Below, piece after piece: positions 37,660-46,067 of a DNA stretch of 64,000 nucleotides. Below the pieces are notes generated by a model. The model made no database searches. It was given only the letters and a program-made list of their open reading frames with translations, and was not told the origin of the DNA. Position 1 is the stretch's first letter. Every line of letters begins with the position of its first letter. The DNA comes from Ktedonobacteria bacterium brp13 (lineage in GTDB: Bacteria; Chloroflexota; Ktedonobacteria; Ktedonobacterales; Ktedonobacteraceae), in contig AP024096.1 of NCBI GenBank assembly GCA_015099395.1, positions 7,295,485 through 7,359,484 on the forward strand, written 5' to 3'. The position numbers and the translations under genes are program-made.

Positions 37660-38898
37660 TTACTCAGCTAAGGCCTGTGCTAGATCGCGGATAATATCGT
37701 CGCACTGTTCAATACCAACTGAAACTCTGATGCAGCCGGGGTTGATGCCCATGTCTTTCAACTCAACTGCGTTCTGGTTGCGATGCGATGCAATGGGTGG
37801 ATAGCTGACCAGCGTAAAGACATCCCCTAACGATGTTGCAGAGATGCAGAGTTTCAGGCGATTCATAAAGCGGAAGACGGCCTCTCGTGACTGCTCTTTG
37901 AGATCGAACGCGAGCAGACCTCCGTAGAGCTTATGGCTCGATTGTTGCTCTATGAGCTCGTGCTGAGGATGGTCTACGAGACCAGGATAGTAGACGCGCT
38001 CAACGGCCGGATGGCTTTGCAGGAACAGTGCGACCTGTAATGCGTTCTGGCATTGTCTCTCGATACGCAATGGCAGGGTGCGCAGGCCACGTTGAAGCAG
38101 GTGTGCCTCAAAGGGACTGAGCATGGCACCAGTGAGGGACTGATAGGCTCGTAACTGATCGAGCAGGACATTTGTGGCACTGATGACGATGCCACCGGTA
38201 CTATCGCCATGCCCTCCTATGTACTTGGTGGCGCTATGTACAACCAGATCGCAGCCGTGTTCGATGGGACGTAGTAAATAAGGGGTGCTGAAGGTGCTGT
38301 CGACGATGGTAATGGCGTCTATCTCATGTGCGACTGCACTGATGGCGTCCAGATTCACGACCTTGACAAGTGGATTCGAGACGGTCTCTACATAAACAAT
38401 ATCGGGTTCTTCATCTCGAATTACGTCGACCGCTGTGGGCGCACTGAGGTCGGTAAGTATCAGTTGTGCACCGATAGTGGTGAAAAGCTTGCGGATCAAT
38501 GTGATCGTCTGCCCATAGAGGTCCTGTGACGCGACAATCTTTGCTCCGGTGGTCAACCCGGCAGCCAGCAGCGCGATATGAATAGCGGCCATCCCAGAGC
38601 CACAGGCGACAGCTCCTACGCCTTTCTCTACCCGCGCCATCGACTCCTCAAAGCCAGTTGCATTAGGGTTGCCCTGCCTGGCGTAGACAAAGGCTGGTTC
38701 TCCGTCTACGGTTGTCCCGTTAAATGCTTGATCGAGATCCTCGATACTTTCATGAAGGTATGTAGTACTGGCATGGATAGGTTGAATGTTAGGGATACCA
38801 CCACTCTTATTAGCAGAGCGTTTGCTCCGTCCGCTATGGACAAGCATGGTTTCGATATCCCATTGTGGCTGATCCTGGGATGCATCATGCTGTGACAT
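37660..38898 (-). CDS. Cys/Met metabolism PLP enzyme (cystathionine gamma-synthase/lyase family)
   Basis: 412 residues of the trans-sulfuration family. PLP-binding Lys225 lies in HSATKYIGGHGDSTGG. Other family marks: YARQGNPNATGFEESMARVE, ACGSGMAAI, SQDLYGQT, VETVSNPLVKV, and the substrate-binding region SLGDVFTLVSYPP. The family covers cystathionine gamma-synthase, cystathionine gamma-lyase, O-acetylhomoserine sulfhydrylase and methionine gamma-lyase, which cannot be told apart safely by eye; the 412-residue length and lack of the long sulfhydrylase insertions favour the CGS/CGL group. The N-terminal ~15 residues are a polar extension. It lies 58 bases from the redoxin-like gene on the same strand, probably in one transcript. 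Confidence 0.88.
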   Translation of the reverse strand: MSQHDASQDQPQWDIETMLVHSGRSKRSANKSGGIPNIQPIHASTTYLHESIEDLDQAFNGTTVDGEPAFVYARQGNPNATGFEESMARVEKGVGAVACGSGMAAIHIALLAAGLTTGAKIVASQDLYGQTITLIRKLFTTIGAQLILTDLSAPTAVDVIRDEEPDIVYVETVSNPLVKVVNLDAISAVAHEIDAITIVDSTFSTPYLLRPIEHGCDLVVHSATKYIGGHGDSTGGIVISATNVLLDQLRAYQSLTGAMLSPFEAHLLQRGLRTLPLRIERQCQNALQVALFLQSHPAVERVYYPGLVDHPQHELIEQQSSHKLYGGLLAFDLKEQSREAVFRFMNRLKLCISATSLGDVFTLVSYPPIASHRNQNAVELKDMGINPGCIRVSVGIEQCDDIIRDLAQALAE

Positions 38899-38956
38899 GG
38901 TTTTCCTTTCATTACCGCTAAGATCGTAGCCTGTTAGCTCCGCTAGCTTTGAGCTA

Positions 38957-39457
38957 TTATGGTGTACAGATGCTATTAAGATAGCGTAACGACACTAACA
39001 GTTCTGTGATTGGCGGTAGTTGGGCTTCACTCTCTTTGATCCAGTACTCATAGATAGCGCCATAGCGATCTGCCAGCATAAGCGCAGGAGCGAGAGTATG
39101 CTGCACGCTATTCCAACCAGTGTAGCGCTGAATGACGTTTCCGGAAGCATCAGCAGTGAGTGGGAATGGGAGCGAAAGCTCTTCTTGTGCTTGCAGATTA
39201 GCGATAACAGGATCGGCGGTAACCGCCAGAATGGCACACTGCTCCTCACGAAGTTCTTTATAAGCACGAGCAAACTCGCGTAGCAGTCCGCGACTCTCAG
39301 TCTGTAATGCGCTCTGTGTAAACAATAGGATGAGATGCTCACGCTGCTTGTAGTTCCATGGGCTGTGCGGCATACTGTCAGCGCCGGGTAACGTAAAAGG
39401 AGGAAGCATCTGTCCTTGTTCAAGTACTGGATACTGCATCTGATTATTGGTGGTCAT
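38957..39457 (-). CDS. Peroxiredoxin-like protein lacking the catalytic cysteine
   Basis: 166 residues with the thioredoxin-fold layout of AhpC/Bcp peroxiredoxins: LEQGQMLPPFTLPGAD at the start, a strand (HLILLFTQSA), the helix after it (RGLLREFARAYKELREE), then CAILAVTADP, and FPLTADASGNVIQRYTG, a typical Prx segment. Where peroxiredoxins have Thr-x-x-Cys at the start of the first helix, the sequence is SALQTESRG with no cysteine; the only nearby Cys is at ~74, in the next strand, outside the active site. So it is unlikely to be a peroxidase. It may be a structural, sensory or binding derivative. It sits upstream of the PLP sulfur enzyme gene. Confidence 0.75.
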   Translation of the reverse strand: MTTNNQMQYPVLEQGQMLPPFTLPGADSMPHSPWNYKQREHLILLFTQSALQTESRGLLREFARAYKELREEQCAILAVTADPVIANLQAQEELSLPFPLTADASGNVIQRYTGWNSVQHTLAPALMLADRYGAIYEYWIKESEAQLPPITELLVSLRYLNSICTP

Positions 39458-39750
39458 TGTCGTTCTCTTCCACTGTTCTGAATAAAAATTGATCAGATCT
39501 GTACCTGTCTGTGCGGATATGACGATTATATAGTATTTTATTCGTGCCGTGAATAGCTATTCGGACTACATTTCCAGTGGATTTCCAGCTTGTTGTTGTT
39601 AAAATCTGCCATGAGCGCAGGTAGCAAAAGGAATTATGTGCCATTGATCTGCCAGGAACCCTTGGAGACTATCCCTAAGTGCTTGCCAAATACACGAATT
39701 ATTTTTATACTAACGTTATACCTGAAAATAAAGAGGAGAGAGAATCTTAG

Positions 39751-40215
39751 ATGCGAGAAAAGCTAAAAGGATTGCTAGCAGGTATTATCTTTCGTGTAAT
39801 TGCGCTGTTGACGTTGGGAAATATCTCACCAGTATTGAGTGCCTGTGTCATTATTGAGCGCGATGGGCAACTTCTATTTATCGATCGTAGTGATGGCTTG
39901 GGGTATACCATTCCGGGTGGTATTGTGCGCTACAAAGAGACAGTTGAACAATGTGTCCTGCGTGAAGCTCAAGAAGAGACTGGCTACGAAGTTGCGATTA
40001 CCGGCCTGGTCGGTGTCTATTCGGCGCTAGAGCGAGACCCACGTTTCCGTGCTGCCTCGATCGCCTACCGGGGACATATCGTCGGAGGTACTGAACATGC
40101 GTCTGGTGAGGGAACACCCTGCTGGCGTTCACCAGAGAGCGTTTTAGGGCATATGGCCTTTGACTGCGAACAGATGCTCAAAGATTATCTTAGCGAGCAT
40201 CAGTGTCTCTCCTAG
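39751..40215 (+). CDS. Nudix hydrolase
   Basis: 154 residues. The Nudix box is complete: G in GGIVRYKE, then the REAQEETGY core, which matches G-x5-E-x7-R-E-U-x-E-E-x-G-U. The N-terminal ~30 residues are hydrophobic (GLLAGIIFRVIALLTLG) and may be a membrane anchor or simply a buried helix; the usual fold begins at ACVIIERDGQLLF. Nudix enzymes hydrolyse nucleoside diphosphate-linked compounds; the exact substrate is unknown. It has an RBS (AGAGGAGAG) and ends near a palindrome shared with menG. Confidence 0.88.
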   Translation: MREKLKGLLAGIIFRVIALLTLGNISPVLSACVIIERDGQLLFIDRSDGLGYTIPGGIVRYKETVEQCVLREAQEETGYEVAITGLVGVYSALERDPRFRAASIAYRGHIVGGTEHASGEGTPCWRSPESVLGHMAFDCEQMLKDYLSEHQCLS

Positions 40216-40275
40216 TGACGTTGAGGGTGAAAAGACTGGTGGTAAAAGTGTAGGGAGAGATTGAAGCAAATTGAA

Positions 40276-40306
40276 GAACGTCATCAGCATAGTGCCAATG
40301 ACGTTC
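40276..40306. terminator. Palindrome between converging Nudix and menG genes
   Basis: GAACGTCAT (40276-40284) and ATGACGTTC (40298-40306), a perfect 9-bp stem. No clear T run; likely a shared terminator. Confidence 0.5.
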
Positions 40307-40322
40307 ATGCTTGCCTGACCGT

Positions 40323-41066
40323 TTATGCTTTCGTGCCAACATGGATGGCAACGATGCCACCATTGAGATAATAGTAGTGTACATTGCTCAGGCCAGCCTC
40401 TTCCATAATGGTTTTCAGCTCTGGTGCTTTTGGAAAAGTTGTTAACGAGTTTGGAAGATAATTATATTCTTCAAACGCTTTTCCAATAATAGTGCCAAAG
40501 AGGGGAGCCAATTTATAAAAGTAGAGATAAAATAAACCACCAAAGATCTTACCGGGGGGGTGGCTGATCTCCAGGCAGAGGACGCGGCTACCCGGACGTA
40601 CTACTCGCAGCATCTCACTGAATCCCTGGTGGAGGTTGGTCAGGTTGCGGACTGTGAAGGCGGAGCAGCAGCCATCGACGCTGTTATCAGGTAGATCGAT
40701 ATGCTCAGCATCACCTACGCGCAGATCGATGCGGTCTTCCAAGCCCATCCTTTTGAGCTTTTTACGGCCCACTGCCAGCATCTCAGGCGTAATATCCATG
40801 CCGATCATTTTCGTACCTGGACCAGAATTGTGGATGACTGAAATTGAGAGGTCAGCAGTTCCGGCACCCAGATCCAGGCCGGTCTCGCCAGTTGCCAGAG
40901 CAAGATAGCGTGCGGCGCGCTTGCGCCAGTAGATATCGAGTCCGAGGCTCATCAGGCGGTTCATAAGGTCGTAGACGCCAGCAATCCTGCCGAAGAGACC
41001 TTTTACATAGGTACGTTTACCGCCAACGGCACGGAACTTTTCCTCAAGAGCAAAGTTAGTTTTCAT
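40323..41066 (-). CDS. menG: Demethylmenaquinone methyltransferase (UbiE/MenG)
   Basis: 247 residues. It methylates demethylmenaquinone with S-adenosylmethionine in the last step of menaquinone synthesis. UbiE hallmarks: IAGVYDLMNRLMSLGLDIYWRK (in parts: GVYDLMN, DIYWRK), SAM-binding LDLGAGTADLS, MDITPEMLAVGRKK, FTVRNLTN, and the C-terminal YNYLPNSLTTFP, which is the Y-L-P-x-S motif of this family. It lies 16 bases downstream of a polyprenyl diphosphate synthase gene on the same strand. The pairing of menG with a long-chain prenyl synthase is the same as in Gram-positive menaquinone operons, so the side-chain synthase and the last-step enzyme are co-expressed. Confidence 0.93.
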   Translation of the reverse strand: MKTNFALEEKFRAVGGKRTYVKGLFGRIAGVYDLMNRLMSLGLDIYWRKRAARYLALATGETGLDLGAGTADLSISVIHNSGPGTKMIGMDITPEMLAVGRKKLKRMGLEDRIDLRVGDAEHIDLPDNSVDGCCSAFTVRNLTNLHQGFSEMLRVVRPGSRVLCLEISHPPGKIFGGLFYLYFYKLAPLFGTIIGKAFEEYNYLPNSLTTFPKAPELKTIMEEAGLSNVHYYYLNGGIVAIHVGTKA

Positions 41067-41081
41067 AGAGAGTACATTCCA

Positions 41082-42071
41082 TTAACGTTTTCGTTGTACA
41101 ACAAAGTCAATAAGTTCGTCTAAGATATCGCGATTGGGTGAAGCCGGGAAATGATAGAGATCCAGGCGAGCCTTATCAGCGTATGCATAGGCAGTCGCAA
41201 AAGAGTGCTCAATATTATTGCCATTATTTACCCAATGAACGATAGAGAGAATATCTTTTTCACTATGGTCAGCGCCATTGAGGATAGCCTGGACTTGCTG
41301 CTGATGCCCATTCATCGATGGTTTCTGTAATGCATAGATCAGAGGGAGCGTTACCATGCCCTGACGCAGATCATTGCCAGCGGGTTTGCCGATTGTCGAC
41401 TGATCCTCTGTATAATCGAGAATATCATCGATAATTTGGAATGCGATACCCAGGTTAATGCCGTAGCTATACATCCACTCAATCTCTTCATCGGATGCAT
41501 TGCTCAGGATAGCGCCACCTTTAGAGCATGCGGCGATCAAGCAGGCTGTTTTACGTTGGGTTTTTTCGAAGTAGGTCTCTTCACTGAGATCTGCCCGACC
41601 TGCGGTCATAAGTTCAAGGATCGTGCCTTCACAAACCGTCGCGACCGTATCGGAGAAGAGATGATCAACACGAAAATCTTCAACGTCTGCGATCAATCCG
41701 GCGGTCTTCGCCAGGTAATAGTCACCGAGTAGAATACCGATCTTATCACCCCACAGTGCATTGACAGTCGCGTTACCCCGGCGTGTTTTGGCCTCATCAA
41801 TAATATCATCGTGAATGAGTGTTGCCAGATGCACCATCTCAAATGCCACACTCAAGAGCAACAGCTTCTCAAAGCGGTACGTATTCAGCTTGCCTGACAG
41901 GAGTGTGAGTGCTGTCCGCAAGCGTTTGCCAGGTGATGCAAGGGCATGCATTGAAGCTGTATTGAGGATAGTCAGTCCCGAGGTTGCTCGTTCCTGGAAG
42001 AGAGCATCTACTTGATCGAGATCAGACTGAATGCCTGCGAATAATCGGCTCAACGTGGCCGTCGTGTTCAT
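41082..42071 (-). CDS. Polyprenyl diphosphate synthase (heptaprenyl type, catalytic subunit)
   Basis: 329 residues of the trans-prenyltransferase family. First Asp-rich motif HDDIIDEAKTRRG and second Asp-rich motif DDILDYTE are present, with GKRLRTALTLLSG, GNATVNALWGDK and the lysine loop TIGKPAGNDLRQG. Small residues ahead of the first motif (about two turns before, at LATLIHDDIID) fit a long-chain product (C30-C50). It makes the isoprenoid tail for menaquinone, as its neighbour menG suggests. HepT-like enzymes sometimes need a small partner (HepS), which is not seen in the window. Confidence 0.9.
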   Translation of the reverse strand: MNTTATLSRLFAGIQSDLDQVDALFQERATSGLTILNTASMHALASPGKRLRTALTLLSGKLNTYRFEKLLLLSVAFEMVHLATLIHDDIIDEAKTRRGNATVNALWGDKIGILLGDYYLAKTAGLIADVEDFRVDHLFSDTVATVCEGTILELMTAGRADLSEETYFEKTQRKTACLIAACSKGGAILSNASDEEIEWMYSYGINLGIAFQIIDDILDYTEDQSTIGKPAGNDLRQGMVTLPLIYALQKPSMNGHQQQVQAILNGADHSEKDILSIVHWVNNGNNIEHSFATAYAYADKARLDLYHFPASPNRDILDELIDFVVQRKR

Positions 42072-42324
42072 ATGGATTCTCCATTTGCAATTTGCATATC
42101 TTCTGGCACGTACCCAGATATCTCAGTACCTACAGGGCAGAGTACAGGAGATTTGGAAACCTCACTACTCTTTACAGCTCACTGTTTTGCACCATCTTTT
42201 GATAAGATGACGAAGTGTTAACGAATTGTAGTATCTTCCTTACTGATTATAACGTGCCTGGTCTATTAATGTGACAGAGCGCCAGGAATTACTCTTTGCG
42301 ATTGCCTGGCGCATTGTTGATAGG

Positions 42325-43269
42325 TTATGAGTCAGATGTTACATCTACCTCTACTAAATCTTCCTGTACATATCCAGCTGTAAAATCGAACTCATCGAGA
42401 ACATTCAGGGCTGATCTGTATTCAGTCCAGCTTAAACGTCGATTGAGAACGGGATCGTTTACCGCTTTCCATGCCGGGAAATATTGATCCATCAAGCTTA
42501 TAGGTGTATCGGGTCCTAGCTCTTCAGCGATCCAACGCAGAACCTCGCGTGTCCCGGAGACATCTTCTGGCATGACAAGGTGGCGGATTAAGAGACCCCG
42601 TCTGGCAATGCCATCGTCATCCAGTTGGAGTGGTCCTACCTGGCGATACATCTCTCGTAGCGCTGCCTGATTATAGTCAACATAGTGAGGCATCTTTGAG
42701 GTTCGTAGTGCGTTTTTGTTATCTGAATATTTAGCATCGGGCAGATAAATATCTACCACACCATCCAGAAGCTGTAACGTTTCCATGTTCTCATAACCAG
42801 CACAATTGTAGACCAGAGGCAGGCGCAGTCCTTTATCGCAAGCGATCACCAACGCAGCCAGGATCTGGGGCACAAAGTGTGTTGGTGTCACTAGATCCAG
42901 GTTATGACAGTTTTTCTTTTGCAAGTAGAGCATCATATTCGCGAGTCGTTCCGGCTGCACTCTATGTCCCAGGCCACCCTGGCTCAGTGAAAAGTTCTGA
43001 CAATATGTACAACGAGCCTGGCAGTAGCCAAAGAAAATCGTGCCAGCTCCGCGTGTGCCGCTGATCGGTGGTTCTTCTTTGCGGTGAACATTCCAGGAAG
43101 CGACAATCGCCTCTGTGCCGGAGTGGCATACGCCAGTTTTGCCAGCGATACGATCACACCGACAATTTTGTGGGCAGATAGTACAACTCCGCAAGGTCTC
43201 CCATGCGGCAGCGGCTCGCTCCGCGAGTTCGCCCGTTTCATACAGATTTAGATAGCTGGGATAAGACAT
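42325..43269 (-). CDS. PflA-like radical SAM protein
   Basis: 314 residues from ATG 43269, chosen because GGAG lies about 8 bases before it; the longer frame has no RBS. The radical SAM cluster motif is CQARCTYC (Cys-x3-Cys-x2-Cys). Before it are more cysteines in CTICPQNCRCDR and GVCHSGTEA, a pattern found in the PflA-related group often annotated as pyruvate-formate-lyase activating enzyme (COG1313 type). Later motifs (LVYNCAGYENMETL, DIYLPDAKYSDN, RGLLIRHLVMPED) also match that group. These proteins are not proven glycyl-radical activators, and no glycyl-radical enzyme is nearby. The function remains open. Confidence 0.82.
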   Translation of the reverse strand: MSYPSYLNLYETGELAERAAAAWETLRSCTICPQNCRCDRIAGKTGVCHSGTEAIVASWNVHRKEEPPISGTRGAGTIFFGYCQARCTYCQNFSLSQGGLGHRVQPERLANMMLYLQKKNCHNLDLVTPTHFVPQILAALVIACDKGLRLPLVYNCAGYENMETLQLLDGVVDIYLPDAKYSDNKNALRTSKMPHYVDYNQAALREMYRQVGPLQLDDDGIARRGLLIRHLVMPEDVSGTREVLRWIAEELGPDTPISLMDQYFPAWKAVNDPVLNRRLSWTEYRSALNVLDEFDFTAGYVQEDLVEVDVTSDS

Positions 43270-43327
43270 ACTAGCTACTCCGGTATCCTCTAGATATATA
43301 AGGCTGGCCTTTTTTTGTTTCACAAAA

Positions 43328-43352
43328 TGTGTCCAGCCTGAGACTGGACACA
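43328..43352 (-). terminator. Terminator after the RG-rich gene
   Basis: TGTGTCCAG (43328-43336) and CTGGACACA (43344-43352), a perfect 9-bp stem with a 7-base loop, followed on the minus strand by TTTTGTG. Confidence 0.65.
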
Positions 43353-43459
43353 GATGCTCATTTCTGATTCTTACCTACATAGAAGAGCGCGTGACCATAA
43401 CCAGTATACCGCAAAAAGTGACCTCAACAGTAGCAGTTATGTCACACGTTCCTATTTTG

Positions 43460-45010
43460 CTATTGTGTGGGCCACTTGAATCCGCGTTGTGACGGTCGTG
43501 GGCCCCCGGTTGAGCGAGGCTTTTTGATTTTTGCTCTGCGCTCTTCCGATGCTGAAGACTGGCGGCGGCGCGTTCTTCCCGCTGCTGAGCTCGGTCGGTT
43601 GGTTGGACGGAAAGGTGCTGTCTGTACGCTCTCTTCGTGCGTGACTGTTGGCGGAGGAACAATCTCTTTGGGCTTATCTTCGCGTTGTACCAGTTGATTG
43701 GTCTCGCTATTGACATCAGTCCAGAAACGAGCCTGTTTGCGCTGTTCAGGTCGTGAGCCTTTGATTACACGTCCATCGGGCAATGGTGTGACGTGGCGAT
43801 CATTCTGTTCCTGATATTCACGTGGTTTTCCATGTACGCGCTCGCCGTACTGCTGTGCGCTCTCACCATTTGCGCGTGGATGGAAGCGGTCGTTGCGCTC
43901 ATCACGATCGTTGCGACCCCCGAAGCGACTTCCACCACGTTCAGGACGACCCCCGAAGCGATTGCCACCACGTTCAGGACGACCTTCGAAGCGATTGCCA
44001 CCACGTTCAGGACGACCCCCGAAGCGATTGCCACCACGTTCAGGACGACCTTCGAAGCGATTGCCACCACGTTCAGGACGACCCTCGAAGCGATTGCCAC
44101 TGCGTTCAGGACGCCCCCCCTCCGGTGTGAACTGCTCATAATCGCCCTTGCGTTCAGGACGCCCCCCCTCCGGTGTGAACTGCTCATAATCGCCCTCGAA
44201 GCGTTGTGTCGGTCGAGGATTCGGTCGCGCATGTCGGTCGCTGTCAGGACGATAGGAAGGAGAGTACGGGCGACGATCTCCCTGCTGTGGTCGTGTATCC
44301 CGATTGTGAGGGCCATCGTTTGGGCGACGAGAATCGTTGTCACGTCTTTCAAAGCGTCCACCGCGCTGACCCTGATAGCCACCTTCACGACGATCATTGG
44401 TATCGGAGCGTCCGTAAGGCGAATAGGAAGGGCGCTCGTTGCGCTCACCGGCAGGGCGGGGGCGCTCATTACGGTCACCCGGGCGAGATGCACCATAGCC
44501 GCCACGTTGGTAGCCACCACTCTGGGGACCACGGCTATATGGGCGAGAAGGCTGCTCGTCTGTATTACGTGCTCCATACGGACGGTTATTTGGACGACCA
44601 CCATTAGCGGGGCGATCGTCACGTTGCTGCGCGCCAAAGTGTGAACGTGGTTGACGATCGTCCTGGTTCTGGCCGTAGCGCTGGAATGAGTTGCGACCAT
44701 GGATGGATGGTGGTCCCTGACGCTGTGAATTGTGCGAATCACGAGGTTGTGCGCCCTCTGATGTCTGATATGAATTTGGTTTGTTGCGCCAGTTATTACG
44801 AGGAGGCTGCCCTGACTGTCCGGTTGAACGAGGGTGATAGTCCGCGTGGGTGCGGTTGGCTCCATTTTCCCAAGCGCGATCTACAGTTTCTCGGTTGAGG
44901 CGAGGCCGAGCTGGGTGCGTCGATCGCTGTTCATCGAAGCGTCTGGTGGATGGGCTGCGGAACGATGAATGGTCGTCATTCCGTCTTTGATTATTGAATT
45001 GTCTGGTCAT
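43460..45010 (-). CDS. RG-rich disordered repeat protein
   Basis: 516 residues from ATG 45010 (MTRQFNNQRR), which follows GAAAGGAAAC. Almost the whole protein is predicted to be disordered: very high Arg, Gly, Asn, Asp, Pro, Gln, few hydrophobic residues. It carries many RGG/RPERGG-type elements, including six copies of an 11-residue unit (RPERGGNRFEG) and two of a 16-residue unit (DYEQFTPEGGRPER plus flank). The last ~60 residues (TRRRQSS ... KKPRSTGGPRPSQRGFKW) are strongly basic. RG-rich disordered proteins generally bind RNA and can phase-separate. No folded domain is recognised. It is a clear real gene: long, with consistent frame through the repeats and its own terminator. Confidence 0.75.
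   Translation of the reverse strand: MTRQFNNQRRNDDHSSFRSPSTRRFDEQRSTHPARPRLNRETVDRAWENGANRTHADYHPRSTGQSGQPPRNNWRNKPNSYQTSEGAQPRDSHNSQRQGPPSIHGRNSFQRYGQNQDDRQPRSHFGAQQRDDRPANGGRPNNRPYGARNTDEQPSRPYSRGPQSGGYQRGGYGASRPGDRNERPRPAGERNERPSYSPYGRSDTNDRREGGYQGQRGGRFERRDNDSRRPNDGPHNRDTRPQQGDRRPYSPSYRPDSDRHARPNPRPTQRFEGDYEQFTPEGGRPERKGDYEQFTPEGGRPERSGNRFEGRPERGGNRFEGRPERGGNRFGGRPERGGNRFEGRPERGGNRFGGRPERGGSRFGGRNDRDERNDRFHPRANGESAQQYGERVHGKPREYQEQNDRHVTPLPDGRVIKGSRPEQRKQARFWTDVNSETNQLVQREDKPKEIVPPPTVTHEESVQTAPFRPTNRPSSAAGRTRRRQSSASEERRAKIKKPRSTGGPRPSQRGFKWPTQ
43921..44118 (-). repeat. Six 33-bp tandem repeats in the RG-rich gene
   Basis: Units starting with CGAAGCGA at 43921, 43954, 43987, 44020, 44053 and 44086, each 33 bases (11 codons), nearly identical at the DNA level. 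Copy number could vary in frame. Confidence 0.9.
44103..44198 (-). repeat. Two 48-bp tandem repeats in the RG-rich gene
   Basis: CGTTCAGGACG units starting at 44103 and 44151, 48 bases (16 codons) apart and nearly identical. Confidence 0.85.
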
Positions 45011-45467
45011 GTTTCCTTTCACAGTTAAACCATATGGGGATGTAGTACTAGTAGTGGTCAGATCGGTAAGATCTTCCTTGATTTCCTCCCATCGGTCAAT
45101 CCGCACCTACTTAGTTGGTTTGTGTACTCGTTGTCAAACCATGGGGCAACTCGTAGGAGTTGCGACGATAACAGGTATTGTAACGGTATCGAAGATGCCT
45201 CTTCCTGTTCTTATTCGTCATCAGTGATAAGCGTGTGTTGTTGCGCGCAATACAACAGCACGTCTTTCCCGCAGCGCTGCATTGATCTGCATTAGCAAGC
45301 TTAACGCATTTGGTTTTGTTGATTTGTAAGGGGGCGCGTCCCTGATAGTATACCACAAGTTAAGTTACAGGGGCCACTTTATGCACTCCTGACTCATGTG
45401 TATGATGCGCTTGTGTGCCAGGATGCTCGACGATTCTCGCTCTATGTAGATTGCGCTTATTCTCTTA
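45011..45467. other. Leader region of the RG-rich gene up to the IS edge
   Basis: About 457 bases with no credible gene. It holds the minus-strand leader of the RG-rich gene, with a small perfect hairpin CAACTC/GAGTTG (45147-45162). Beyond about 45350 the sequence runs to the ISAzo13-like element and may be the original flank of speB. Confidence 0.5.
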
Positions 45468-45554
45468 GGGAAGCAAAAGAATTAAATCCTCCCAGATACC
45501 CCCTTGATTAGGAATGATAAACTAAAAAGTGAAAAAGGTTTGGGAGGATGGAAG

Positions 45555-46067
45555 ATGGAGTTAACGGAAGAAGTGAAAGAGTTGCTGATCAAGACCGCAA
45601 AAGAGCTCAAAGGGAGTGCATGTCGTCTTTTTATGGCACGGACGGTACGAGCATTGGGAAAAGGAGGGCAACGGCGGGCGGAAGAGGAGTTGGGTTGGAA
45701 TCGTGGACGCATCAGAAAAGGCGAGCATGAACTCAAAAGCGGGATGGTGTGTGTGGATGCGTTCAATCAACGGGGGAGAAAACGCAGCGAAGAGCATCTG
45801 CCGAATTTGCTGAAGGACATTACAGCCATCGTGGATGGGCAAAGCCAAGCTGATCCGCAGTTTCGCAGTGCTCGGCTGTATACCCGTCTGACCGCAGCAG
45901 AAGTCCGTCGCCAGTTGATCACGACCTACCACTACACGGATGCGGAATTACCAACGACAGCCACCATCACGACCAAGCTCAACGAACAGGGCTACACGCT
46001 CAAAAAGGTGGCGAAGACGCAACCCCAAAAAAACTCCCGGAAACCGATGCCATCTTCGATCACCTAA
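45555..46067 (+). CDS. ISAzo13-like transposase, upstream frame
   Basis: 170 residues from ATG 45555 with GGGAGG 7 bases upstream. It holds the N-terminal helical/DNA-binding part of the transposase (ELTEEVKELLIKTAKELKG; GWNRGRIRKGEHEL; SARLYTRLTAAEVRRQL), up to KKVAKTQPQK. After that the frame runs off into a non-conserved tail and stops at 46067. The continuation of the protein is in the -1 frame. A slip at 46028-46034 would give a 456-residue transposase. If the shift is not used, this short product alone would probably act as an inhibitor or be inert. Confidence 0.85.
   Translation: MELTEEVKELLIKTAKELKGSACRLFMARTVRALGKGGQRRAEEELGWNRGRIRKGEHELKSGMVCVDAFNQRGRKRSEEHLPNLLKDITAIVDGQSQADPQFRSARLYTRLTAAEVRRQLITTYHYTDAELPTTATITTKLNEQGYTLKKVAKTQPQKNSRKPMPSSIT
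46028..46034 (+). promoter_or_regulatory. Probable -1 programmed frameshift site
   Basis: The zero frame reads CAA AAA AAC, so bases 46028-46034 are A AAA AAC, the X-XXY-YYZ slippery heptamer used by many IS elements and viruses. A -1 slip here leads directly into the downstream transposase frame (next codons CTC CCG GAA). The seven-A run would also be a hot spot for a plain indel, so decay is the alternative. Confidence 0.6.

Noticed and set aside
43921-44198. Regular repeats that could suggest a CRISPR array
   Set aside because: The units are contiguous without spacers, in frame with one gene, and 33 or 48 bases long. They are coding tandem repeats.
43765-44865. Long ORFs on both strands overlapping the RG-rich gene (for example 366 and 283 residues)
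   Set aside because: They are frame shadows of the GC-rich tandem repeats. They have no RBS and show monotonous Val/Ala/Thr/Ile or Arg/Ser composition created by the repeat period being a multiple of three.
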